Shown piece after piece: positions 26,451 through 34,765 of a DNA stretch of 64,000 bases; within the stretch, counting starts at the first letter, position 1, and each line of letters begins with the position of its first letter. The notes under the pieces are model-generated. The model made no database searches. It was not told where the DNA came from and was given only the letters and a program-made list of their open reading frames with translations. The translations under genes were made by a program, and so were the position numbers. The stretch is from Bernardetiaceae bacterium (lineage in GTDB: Bacteria > Bacteroidota > Bacteroidia > Cytophagales > Thermoflexibacteraceae). The stretch lies in contig JANWWZ010000005.1 of NCBI GenBank assembly GCA_025057115.1, positions 12,995 through 76,994 on the forward strand. The letters are read 5' to 3'.

Positions 26451-29400
26451 ATGGCACTTTACCGATTTGCTATTCTATGCCTCGCAATAGGAGCACCTAT
26501 TGCTTCTCTTTTGGCTCAAGCCCTTGCCCAAGGTCCAATTTACAAACTAGCCATTCCTCAAACAGGCATCTACCGCATCGACTATGCCTTTTTGGAAGCA
26601 ATTGGCATTCCAATAAGGCAAATAGATCCGCGCCAATTGCAAATTTTCAGCGCGCAAGGAGGCATGTTGCCGCAAGCCAATCGCCAGCCGCGTCCTTCCC
26701 TTGCTGAACTCCCTATCTTTGTGCATGGAGAAGCCGATGGGCGCTTTGACCCACAAGATTACCTCCTCTTCTACGCCGAAGGAGCAGATAAAATCACCGC
26801 TGATCTTTCAACTGGAACAATCCGACACCAAAAAAACTTATACGACAATTGGAACTATTGCTTCCTGATCGTTGGAAACCACAAGGGCAAGCGCATCAAC
26901 CAGCAAGAGGTTATCGCGCAAGAAGGAAGGCTGATTACTACTTTTGAAGATTTTTACTACCACGAAAAAGACGAGTTCAACTTGCTCAATTCGGGGCGGC
27001 AGTGGTTTGGCGAACGCTTTGAAGTAATTAACGAACATACTATCCGTTTTCCAGCAGCAGGATGGGTAAGCAACACCCCTGTTCAAATTCGCTCAGCAGT
27101 CATGGCGCAAGCCTCCAGTGAAACTTCTTTCAGCTGGGAGCTCAACGGACAAGAACTCGGTAGCCGACGCATAAGTCCTGTACCTGCGGGCACGTACATG
27201 CGGCGCGGAAACATTGCTCAAGCAACCTTTCAATTTACTCCTACTTCGGGGCCTGTTAACGAATTTGCAGTGCGCATTCGCTATAATAAGGCAGGCAATC
27301 CCCAAGCTTTCGGACATTTGGACTACGTGACAATTCAGTTTCGGCGGCAACTTCAATTTTATCAAAATCCTACTTTTTTCCGCTCTTTTGCTGCTGCTCA
27401 AAGTCCCGTAGCCACTTTTCGGATTGCCTCAGCTCCCGCCGACTTACAAGTGTGGGAAGTTACTGATCTGTTCCATCCCGAGCTAATTGCCACGAAATTT
27501 TCTAACCATGAAGTATTCTTCAATGCAGCTAATCCTCAAGGGTTACTGCGCCAATACGTCGCTTTTCGCCCAGCAGGGTTGCCTACCCCGCGCTTCGTAG
27601 CTAGAATAAATCCACAAAATCTCAAGCAACGCACTGTCAACCCAGAGTTGGTAATTATCACTGCCCCTGCCTTTCTTGCTCAAGCCAATCGCCTTGCCGA
27701 TTTTCGCCGCCGCCACGACCGCTTGGCAGTAGAAGTAGTTACCACAGAACAAATTTACAACGAGTTTTCTTCAGGTAGACAGGATGTAACCGCCCTGCGG
27801 GACTTTGCTCGCTGGCGTTACCAACAACCGCAAAGCCGTTTAAAATATTTGCTGCTGTTCGGCGATGCTTCTTACGACTACAAAGACCGAACAGGAAGCA
27901 ATACTAACTTCGTTCCCATTTATCAGTCTTATGAATCCCTGCACCCCGTTTTCAGCTTTTCTTCTGACGATTTTTTTGGCTTTTTTGACGAGGAAGAAGG
28001 AGAATGGGAAGAAGATTTCCACCAAATGGACGACATGGAAATTGGCATTGGTCGGTTGCCAGTGAAGAGTTTGCGCGAGGCTGCTGCGATAGTAGATAAA
28101 TTAATCCACTACAGCCAAAGCAATACCTTAGGACAGTGGCGCAATAGAACAATTTTCATTGCTGACAACGGCGATTTTAACATCCATTTAATTGATAGCG
28201 AGCAACTGGCAAACCAAGTGCAAAAGCTAAACCCTTCCATGCAATTGCAGAAAATTTACGTTGACGCCTTCCCGCAAGTGGCAACTCCTACTGGAAGGCG
28301 TTCTCCAGCAGCTCGCCAAGCCCTTTACCGCCACATGCAGGAAGGTGCATTGATTATCAACTACATAGGTCATGGCTCAGAAACAGGGTGGGCATCAGAA
28401 GCCATTTTAGACGTAGTGCAAATCAACAGCCTGACTAACTACGACTGTCTGCCGCTAATGGTCACGGCTACTTGTGAGTTTGGACGCTACGACAATCCCT
28501 TTCTTACCTCTGGAGCAGAATTTGCCTTGCTCAACCCCAATGGCGGTGCCATCGCCCTGCTGACCGCTACTCGCCCCGTGTTTTCTAGTACAAATTTTAT
28601 CCTCAATCGCGCTTTTTACGAAGCTGTTTTCACTCCAATAGCTAATCAAATGCCTCGCTTAGGCGATATCCAGCGATATACCAAAAATAAGAGCATTAAC
28701 GGAGTCATCAACCGCAACTTTGCCCTGCTGGGAGACCCTTCCATGCAACTGGCTTACCCCCAGCAGCAAATTGCTTTTACCATTCAGCCTGATACTCTCC
28801 AAGCCCTGGCACGCGTCAATATCAGTGGGCAGATTCTCAAAACAGGCGCTTTAGATGTTCATTTTAATGGAAAGCTACACTTAGAAGTCTTTGAAAAGGA
28901 GTTCGAGCTGTTCACTTTGGGCAGTGAAGACCCTCCCGCTGCGTATAAGGACTATCCCGTAGTGCTCTTTCGCGGCGAAGCTACTGTAGAGCAAGGGCGT
29001 TTCTCTGTCAGTTTTATAGTGCCTAAAAATATTAACTACACCTTCGGACAAGGGCGCATTGTGGCTTATGCATGGGACTCTCAACAGCGCACTGATGCTG
29101 CAGGTGCTTGCCAAGTCCTTGTAGGAGGAACAGCTCCGCGCTTTGCCGTCGATACTACTCCACCTCGCATCAGGCTTTACATGGACCACGAACATTTCCG
29201 CCATGGTGGAACTACAGCCAAGAATACAGAACTGTTGGCATTCTTTGAAGATGAAAGTGGCATTAACATCAGCAGTGGAGCTATAGGACAAGATATTGTA
29301 GCTACCTTAGACGGAGAGCAAACCTTTGTGCTTAATAGCTTTTATCGCGCTGCTAGCGACGATTTTCGCAAGGGAAGTCTTCGTTTTCCTCTAAAAAACC

Positions 29401-29822
29401 TCGCCAAAGGAGTTCACCGCCTTCATCTGAGGGCATGGGATGTACACAACAACGCCGCTGAAGCAGAATTGCACTTTGTGGTAGTAGAGGAACCTTTTCA
29501 AATCAATTACTTAACTGTTTTTCCTCAACCCTATACAGCAGAAAACTCGATGCTTTGTTGGCGTTTTCAACACAACCGCTTGGGTGCAGATCTTACCATC
29601 ACCGTAGCCCTTTACGACCTGACAGGCAAGTTAATCGCTCAACAACAAGCCGAGTTTTACAGCACGCGCACCCAACTTATAGAAGTTGCTCTTGAACAAG
29701 AACAAGCCCAAGCCTTGCTAGCCGCTGGCGGTTTGTACTTATACAGGATAGCAGTGGAAAGCCGTTTAGAGGACCAAGTAGAGCAAGCTGTAATAAGTGG
29801 CAAAGTGATAGCAGTCAAGTAA
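26451..29822 (+). CDS. porU: Type IX secretion system C25-family sortase PorU
   Basis: Cell-surface signal peptidase/sortase of the type IX secretion system: it removes the C-terminal signal of cargo and attaches cargo to the surface glycolipid. About 1123 residues from this start. The signal peptide is MALYRFAILCLAIGAPIASL with the likely cut after LAQALAQ. The gingipain-type C25 catalytic dyad is visible as His641 (NYIGHGSETG) and Cys675 (VTATCEFGRYDNPF), and a C-terminal FPQPYTAEN...DLTGKLIA region resembles the usual beta-sandwich end. ATG 26427 is an alternative start but begins directly after a terminator U-tract. porV follows 107 bases downstream. Confidence 0.93.
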   Translation: MALYRFAILCLAIGAPIASLLAQALAQGPIYKLAIPQTGIYRIDYAFLEAIGIPIRQIDPRQLQIFSAQGGMLPQANRQPRPSLAELPIFVHGEADGRFDPQDYLLFYAEGADKITADLSTGTIRHQKNLYDNWNYCFLIVGNHKGKRINQQEVIAQEGRLITTFEDFYYHEKDEFNLLNSGRQWFGERFEVINEHTIRFPAAGWVSNTPVQIRSAVMAQASSETSFSWELNGQELGSRRISPVPAGTYMRRGNIAQATFQFTPTSGPVNEFAVRIRYNKAGNPQAFGHLDYVTIQFRRQLQFYQNPTFFRSFAAAQSPVATFRIASAPADLQVWEVTDLFHPELIATKFSNHEVFFNAANPQGLLRQYVAFRPAGLPTPRFVARINPQNLKQRTVNPELVIITAPAFLAQANRLADFRRRHDRLAVEVVTTEQIYNEFSSGRQDVTALRDFARWRYQQPQSRLKYLLLFGDASYDYKDRTGSNTNFVPIYQSYESLHPVFSFSSDDFFGFFDEEEGEWEEDFHQMDDMEIGIGRLPVKSLREAAAIVDKLIHYSQSNTLGQWRNRTIFIADNGDFNIHLIDSEQLANQVQKLNPSMQLQKIYVDAFPQVATPTGRRSPAARQALYRHMQEGALIINYIGHGSETGWASEAILDVVQINSLTNYDCLPLMVTATCEFGRYDNPFLTSGAEFALLNPNGGAIALLTATRPVFSSTNFILNRAFYEAVFTPIANQMPRLGDIQRYTKNKSINGVINRNFALLGDPSMQLAYPQQQIAFTIQPDTLQALARVNISGQILKTGALDVHFNGKLHLEVFEKEFELFTLGSEDPPAAYKDYPVVLFRGEATVEQGRFSVSFIVPKNINYTFGQGRIVAYAWDSQQRTDAAGACQVLVGGTAPRFAVDTTPPRIRLYMDHEHFRHGGTTAKNTELLAFFEDESGINISSGAIGQDIVATLDGEQTFVLNSFYRAASDDFRKGSLRFPLKNLAKGVHRLHLRAWDVHNNAAEAELHFVVVEEPFQINYLTVFPQPYTAENSMLCWRFQHNRLGADLTITVALYDLTGKLIAQQQAEFYSTRTQLIEVALEQEQAQALLAAGGLYLYRIAVESRLEDQVEQAVISGKVIAVK

Positions 29823-29833
29823 AGAGAATGTTT

Positions 29834-29864
29834 TTTGATTTTTGAGGGCAAAGAGCTAATATTG
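29834..29864 (+). promoter_or_regulatory. Candidate porV promoter
   Basis: TTTG (29834-29837), 19-base spacer, TAATATTG (29857-29864), one base off the Bacteroidota consensus, 65 bases before the porV ATG. Confidence 0.45.
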
Positions 29865-29929
29865 CTAGAGTATTTCGCTGTTTTTGCAAGAGTTGCTATG
29901 GGGCATCTCTACGCTGGTTTGCATCATTT

Positions 29930-31114
29930 ATGTTCCTGAGAAGAATATTGATTGCGCTGCTCATCGGCGGATTTTCTCTTTTGTCAAAGGCGCAAAACTC
30001 TGGTAGTGTACTGGGGCAAGATAGAACGCGGCGAGTCATTCCCGTTGCAGTGCCTTTTTTAAGTATTACCCCTGACTCCCGTTCAGGAGCTATGGGAGAT
30101 GTAGGGGTAGCCATCTTGCCCGATGCGAATGCAACTCACTGGAATCCTGCTAAGTTAGCTTTTATTGAAGGTCAAAGCGGTTTTAGCCTTTCTTACAATC
30201 CCTGGCTTGTGCGGCTGGTGAATGATATGTGGCTAAGCTATCTTGCTGGCTATAAGCGCCTTAGCAAGTTAGAAACCATCGGCGGCTCCATTCGCTACAT
30301 GAACTTAGGCAGCATGCAGTTTACCGACTTGCTGGGCAATCCGTTGCAAGAGTTCAATCCGCGCGAAATAGCCATCGATGTTACCTATGCTCGCAAGCTC
30401 TCCAGTACGTTGAGCATCGCTCCCGCTTTCCGATTTATTCACTCCAATCTAGCAGGAAACATTAGCAATGCAGGAACGAATATCAATGCTCAGCCAGGCA
30501 ACACGGTAGCTGTAGATCTGGGGATATTTTATCAAAAACCCGCTAATTTCGGCTTGATTCCAGGCACTGTTGCTTTCGGATGCAATATTTCCAACGTAGG
30601 CTTAAAGCTTACTTACAACGACCCCCAAAGCCGCGATTTTATTCCTACTAATTTGCGCCTTGGCACTGCCATTACCGGAGAGTTAGACGAATACAATAAA
30701 CTCACTTTCGCGTTAGACTTGAACAAATTACTCGTTCCTTCTCCCGTAATGCAAAATGGCAGACTGAGCATGCCCAACCGAACTTTAGTCTCGGGCATTT
30801 TCGGCTCCTTTAGCGATGCTCCTTTAAGGGAAGAATTACAAGAAATTATGATAGCCACCGGCGTGGAGTATTGGTATAACGACATTTTCGCCTTGCGCGG
30901 GGGCTATTTCCATGAAGCTGAAATCAAAGGCGGGCGCCAATTTGCTACCGTTGGAGCGGGGATAAAAGTTCGCTCCTTTAATATCAATTTTGCGTATTTA
31001 ATTCCCATGCGCCAAAACATGCCTCTTGCCGATACGTTGCGCTTCTCACTCTTGTTTAATTTCAGCGGCAAACAGATAGAAACCGGAGATGATGAAGCCA
31101 CTCCCGCAGAATAA
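29930..31114 (+). CDS. porV: Type IX secretion system outer-membrane protein PorV
   Basis: FadL-like outer-membrane barrel that accepts cargo from the SprA translocon and delivers it to PorU. The 394-residue protein has a signal peptide (hydrophobic core about 6-17, cut after SKA) and the PorV landmarks VPFLSITPDSRSGAMGDVG and DANATHWNPAKLAF near residues 40-75, followed by alternating barrel strands and a closing strand ending in a phenylalanine-rich segment (RFSLLFNFSG). The porU-porV order is common in Bacteroidota. Alternative PorV-like paralogues (PorQ, PorP) lack the SITPDSRSGAMGD motif. Confidence 0.94.
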   Translation: MFLRRILIALLIGGFSLLSKAQNSGSVLGQDRTRRVIPVAVPFLSITPDSRSGAMGDVGVAILPDANATHWNPAKLAFIEGQSGFSLSYNPWLVRLVNDMWLSYLAGYKRLSKLETIGGSIRYMNLGSMQFTDLLGNPLQEFNPREIAIDVTYARKLSSTLSIAPAFRFIHSNLAGNISNAGTNINAQPGNTVAVDLGIFYQKPANFGLIPGTVAFGCNISNVGLKLTYNDPQSRDFIPTNLRLGTAITGELDEYNKLTFALDLNKLLVPSPVMQNGRLSMPNRTLVSGIFGSFSDAPLREELQEIMIATGVEYWYNDIFALRGGYFHEAEIKGGRQFATVGAGIKVRSFNINFAYLIPMRQNMPLADTLRFSLLFNFSGKQIETGDDEATPAE

Positions 31115-31249
31115 TGCCTCTCCAAAACCTCTACCAATCGACAAAACGCCTTGCTTTATACCACTTTTAAATTCAAAAAAGTTGCGTTTTTGCACAGCAT
31201 CCAGATACTGGACTCAAGTGCTCAAACAAAACTGCTAGGGTACAAGTAG

Positions 31250-31257
31250 TATCTTTG
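31250..31257 (+). promoter_or_regulatory. -7 box TATCTTTG before the carotenoid desaturase
   Basis: Perfect TAnnTTTG match 38 bases before the ATG at 31296, giving a 5' leader of about 30 bases. Confidence 0.5.
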
Positions 31258-31295
31258 TAGGGGTATGCGCTTGTCATAAATCCAAAATCTTCAAC

Positions 31296-32807
31296 ATGAA
31301 AGCCATTGTAATCGGTGCGGGCATAGCAGGCATCGGCGCTGCAATTAGATTGCAATGCATGGGATTTGAAACCGAAGTATTTGAAGCCAATCCCTTTACA
31401 GGGGGAAAACTCTCTGAGATTGTGCAAGAAGGCTATCGTTTCGATGCTGGTCCTTCTCTGTTTACCTTGCCTGAAATGGTAACTGATTTATTTCGCCTTG
31501 CTGGAGAAAACCCCGAAGAACACTTTCCATACATCAAACTCCAAACTATTGCACACTACTTTTTTGAGGATGGCACTTTTATTAGAGCTCACGCCGATCC
31601 TCGAGCCTACGCCAACGAGCTTGCTGAAAAATTAGGCATAGATCCCAATAAAATTATCCGATTCTTGAAAGCCAGCGCGGAAAAATACGAATTAACTGCT
31701 GATATTTTTCTCAAAACCACGTTGCATCGCCCCCAAAATTTTTTGCGACCTGCTCTTTTTAAAAAGGTAGTAAAAGCAATTGCCCACATTGGCAAACTAG
31801 ATTTTCTGCGGACAATGAACCAAGCTAACCAAGCAATGCTACAGCATCCCAAATTAGTACAACTATTTAACCGCTATGCTACTTACAACGGTTCTGATCC
31901 CTACCGCGCTCCTGCTACTTTGAACGTCATACCCCATCTAGAGCATGGGATAGGAGCTTTTTTCCCAAAGGGTGGCATGCATCAAATCAGCCAAAGTCTG
32001 GTGGAGCTAGCTAGGGGCAAAGGAGTTCGTTTTTACTTGCAAAGTCCTGTTAGTCAAATCATTACTCAAGGTATTAACGGCAAAAAAGTCGCCACTGGTG
32101 TTCTGGTAAACCACCAACTAAAACAAGCAGAAGTAATTGTTTGTAACATGGATGTCAACAATGCATATCGCCAGTTGCTGCCTCACCAGAAAGCCCCTGC
32201 TAAAATTCTCAACCAACCCAAATCCAGCTCAGCATTGATTTTTTACTGGGGGATCAAAAAGACATTTCCACAACTGGATTTGCACAATGTATTTTTTAGC
32301 CAAAATTATCAACAAGAGTTTGCACACATTTTCGACAAAAAGACGATTTATCACGATCCTACTGTTTACATCAATATTACTAGCAAGTATAAGCCTGATG
32401 ATGCCCCACAAGGGTGCGAAAATTGGTTTGTCATGATTAATGTTCCCAATAATACAGGGCAAAACTGGGACGAGTTAATTCCTCAAGCGCGAGAGTACAT
32501 CATTGCCAAATTAAGCCGCTTGCTGAATATTTCCATCGCTCCGCTTATTGCTACTGAAGCCGTTTTAGACCCAAGAGGAATAGAGCAGCGCACCTCCTCC
32601 GCCATGGGCGCCCTTTACGGCAATAGCAGTAACAACCGCTACGCAGCCTTTCTCCGACACGCTAATTTTTCCAACAAAATAAAAAATTTGTATTTCTGTG
32701 GTGGTAGTGTGCATCCCGGAGGAGGCATTCCACTTAGCCTTTGCTCGGCAAAAATTGTAGCTGATTTAGTAGCTGAAGATTTTGGCATAAAAATTAGTAA
32801 ATTGTAA
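31296..32807 (+). CDS. crtD: Carotenoid desaturase of the CrtI/CrtD family
   Basis: FAD-dependent desaturase of 503 residues. The dinucleotide fold is IGAGIAGIGAAIRL (residues 6-19), followed by EANPFTGGKLSE and FDAGPSLFTLP, both typical of phytoene desaturase relatives; the C-terminal FAD motif is FCGGSVHPGGGIPLSL. The segment RYATYNGSDPYRAP...IPHLEHGIGAFFPKGGM resembles 1-hydroxycarotenoid 3,4-desaturases (CrtD) of Bacteroidota more than CrtI itself, so it would act late in acyclic or monocyclic carotenoid synthesis. No other carotenoid gene is nearby. The gene lies between two type IX secretion genes. The family is firm; the CrtD assignment is a judgement by motif. Confidence 0.75.
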   Translation: MKAIVIGAGIAGIGAAIRLQCMGFETEVFEANPFTGGKLSEIVQEGYRFDAGPSLFTLPEMVTDLFRLAGENPEEHFPYIKLQTIAHYFFEDGTFIRAHADPRAYANELAEKLGIDPNKIIRFLKASAEKYELTADIFLKTTLHRPQNFLRPALFKKVVKAIAHIGKLDFLRTMNQANQAMLQHPKLVQLFNRYATYNGSDPYRAPATLNVIPHLEHGIGAFFPKGGMHQISQSLVELARGKGVRFYLQSPVSQIITQGINGKKVATGVLVNHQLKQAEVIVCNMDVNNAYRQLLPHQKAPAKILNQPKSSSALIFYWGIKKTFPQLDLHNVFFSQNYQQEFAHIFDKKTIYHDPTVYINITSKYKPDDAPQGCENWFVMINVPNNTGQNWDELIPQAREYIIAKLSRLLNISIAPLIATEAVLDPRGIEQRTSSAMGALYGNSSNNRYAAFLRHANFSNKIKNLYFCGGSVHPGGGIPLSLCSAKIVADLVAEDFGIKISKL

Positions 32808-32819
32808 ATATAGCTGGCG

Positions 32820-34085
32820 ATGAATAAAAAATTTACTTTGCCACCAGTTTTTATTTGGCTTTTGGCAACCCAACTTGAAGCCTTTCCCGATCATTTGAAA
32901 ATAGAAGATTTTGTTTATCAGCCAGAGATTCGCACTGTGCAGCTTTATCCCATCACGGGCAATCCTTGGCAAAGCCAACTACTGCCTCCAGTTATTCTCA
33001 AGGATGGAAAATTATTACTGACTTTTGACAAACTTACTGACCAAATGGAGCGACTGGCAGTAAAAATTATCAACTGCACAGCGGACTGGCAAATATCTCA
33101 CCTTAGTCCTGTAGAATATTTGCAAACTTATAACGAATTTTTTATCACAGATAGGCAACTTTCGTTTAACACGAAGGTAAATTTTGTGCACTACCGCTTT
33201 GAGGTTCCGCCAGTGCAGCTGTCGGGCAACTATCTGTTAGTGGTCTACGAAGAAGGAAATGAGGAAAATTTGTTTCTCTCGCGTCGGTTTATGGTTTATG
33301 AGCCGCTAGCAGGTATCAATGCTGTGGTAAAAAATCCTGTGGGTGTGGAGGAATCTTTCCGCAATCAGCAAATAGATTTTACAATTAGCTATGGAAATTT
33401 ACCAGTAATAACCCCCCAGCAAATTCGCGTCATGGTGCGCCAAAATTTTCGCTGGGATAACATGCAGCGCGACTGGCAACCTTCCTTTGTACGAGCTTAC
33501 GAAAAAGTATTGCAGTTTGATAACTTCATGCCAGAACGGCACTTTAAAGGCGGTAACGAGTTTCGTTCTTTCAATATTTCTAACTTAAATACGCCTTTGT
33601 TCAACGTAGCTCAAATTAATTTGCATCCTCATGTAAATAAAGTTTTCATCGCCGCCGACCAAAGCCGCAATGGCTGGGCATACAATCGCCTGTTTGCTGA
33701 CCAAAACGGAAGATTTGTAATTGCTACCGTTCAAGGTAACCGCGACTCTGGCACTGAAGCTGATTATGCCGAAGTTGTCTTTACCTTAAAAAGCCCTCCC
33801 CTTCAGGAGGGCAAAGTATTCGTCACGGGTAGTTTTTCTGACTGGCGCCTCGAAGAACCCTATCAAATGAAATACTATCCTGATGAGCAAGCCTATCGAT
33901 GCGTTTTGTTGCTCAAACAAGGAATTTACGATTATCAATACTCTGTTTTGCGCCACAATGGCATGCGCGATGACGCGTTGCTCGAAGGCAATCACGGGCA
34001 AACACAGAACACTTACGAAATTTTTGTTTATTTCCGTCCCTTCGGCGCTCGCTCCGACTTTTTAGTAGGCTACAAAATGCTGTAA
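32820..34085 (+). CDS. Type IX secretion plug protein (DUF5103)
   Basis: A 421-residue exported protein, signal peptide about residues 1-20 (hydrophobic PVFIWLLATQL, cut near LEA). It matches DUF5103: an N-terminal IEDFVYQPEIRTVQLYP region, a middle GGNEFRSFNISNLN segment and a C-terminal end with YDYQYS, EGNHGQTQNTYEIFVY and FRPFGAR. In Flavobacterium johnsoniae this family is the Plug subunit that seals the periplasmic side of the SprA translocon pore when no PorV-cargo is bound. It starts 12 bases after the desaturase and close to porU and porV. Confidence 0.85.
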   Translation: MNKKFTLPPVFIWLLATQLEAFPDHLKIEDFVYQPEIRTVQLYPITGNPWQSQLLPPVILKDGKLLLTFDKLTDQMERLAVKIINCTADWQISHLSPVEYLQTYNEFFITDRQLSFNTKVNFVHYRFEVPPVQLSGNYLLVVYEEGNEENLFLSRRFMVYEPLAGINAVVKNPVGVEESFRNQQIDFTISYGNLPVITPQQIRVMVRQNFRWDNMQRDWQPSFVRAYEKVLQFDNFMPERHFKGGNEFRSFNISNLNTPLFNVAQINLHPHVNKVFIAADQSRNGWAYNRLFADQNGRFVIATVQGNRDSGTEADYAEVVFTLKSPPLQEGKVFVTGSFSDWRLEEPYQMKYYPDEQAYRCVLLLKQGIYDYQYSVLRHNGMRDDALLEGNHGQTQNTYEIFVYFRPFGARSDFLVGYKML

Positions 34086-34170
34086 TTTTTTTTACAAAAT
34101 ACTAACTGTATAGCAGCAAAAAGACTCACTTTGTCAATAAAGCGTACAAAAAATGCAAATTTTGCCAAAT

Positions 34171-34200
34171 AAAAAAGCCAACGGCTTTTAAGCAGTTGGC
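34171..34200 (-). terminator. rplS terminator
   Basis: Minus strand GCCAAC...GCTT pairs with AAGC...GTTGGC (34200-34177) and is followed by TTTTTT (34176-34171), 29 bases after the rplS stop. Confidence 0.85.
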
Positions 34201-34229
34201 AATGAGTTAGATTGGCTAGGTGAAAGAAG

Positions 34230-34583
34230 TTAGTTGAGCTTTTCTTTGATGCGAGCTGCTTTTCCAGCAAGACGACGCAAATAAAATAGCCTAGCTCGAC
34301 GTACCGCACCGCGGCGCACTATTTCAATTTTGTCAATGCTAGGTGAAAGCAGGGGAAAAATGCGTTCTACTCCTACTCCGTTAGACACTTTGCGAACCGT
34401 GAACGTTTCACCGTTAGTGCCCTTATTTCTGCGCTGTATTACTACTCCTTGAAATTGTTGAATGCGTTCTTTGTTGCCTTCTACAATCTTGACGTGTACA
34501 TTGATAGTATCCCCTGCTTTAAAATCAGGAATTGATGCCCTTTTGGCTGCATATTCCTGCTCTACTAGCTTTATTAAGTCCAT
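34230..34583 (-). CDS. rplS: 50S ribosomal protein bL19
   Basis: A 117-residue protein at the 30S-50S interface. It shows [29 protein letters not shown] and [15 protein letters not shown], the usual bL19 order, with a basic C-terminus [20 protein letters not shown]. The ATG at 34583 (MDLIKLVEQ) fits the family; an in-frame extension to 34622 adds unrelated residues. It has its own promoter-like box and terminator. Often bL19 follows rpsP-rimM-trmD, but here it is alone, divergent from rpoC. Confidence 0.95.
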   Translation of the reverse strand: MDLIKLVEQEYAAKRASIPDFKAGDTINVHVKIVEGNKERIQQFQGVVIQRRNKGTNGETFTVRKVSNGVGVERIFPLLSPSIDKIEIVRRGAVRRARLFYLRRLAGKAARIKEKLN

Positions 34584-34619
34584 GGCAATTAACAATTTAC
34601 CAGCCCAAAAAAAGGAGTG

Positions 34620-34627
34620 CAAATTTA
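34620..34627 (-). promoter_or_regulatory. -7 box TAAATTTG before rplS
   Basis: Perfect TAnnTTTG on the minus strand, 37 bases before the rplS ATG, with TTT-rich sequence at the -33 distance. Confidence 0.5.
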
Positions 34628-34727
34628 GTGCTTTTGCCGAAAAACCGCTTTTTTAGTTTTGAAATTTCTTTCAAGCACAAAGAAATAGCCAAAGGCTTGT
34701 AAATATGGGAAAAAAGTTTTTTTAGAG

Positions 34728-34735
34728 TACCTTTG
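34728..34735 (+). promoter_or_regulatory. -7 box TACCTTTG before rpoC
   Basis: Perfect TAnnTTTG match, 31 bases upstream of the rpoC ATG at 34766. It supports an independent rpoC transcript rather than a rpoBC operon here. The -33 region is poor. Confidence 0.5.
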
Positions 34736-34765
34736 CTGATTCAAAACACAAACCGCACTTTATAC

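Noticed and set aside
34584-34622. N-terminal extension of rplS
   Set aside because: The added residues are not part of bL19 and the -7 box at 34620-34627 would lie at or after that start.
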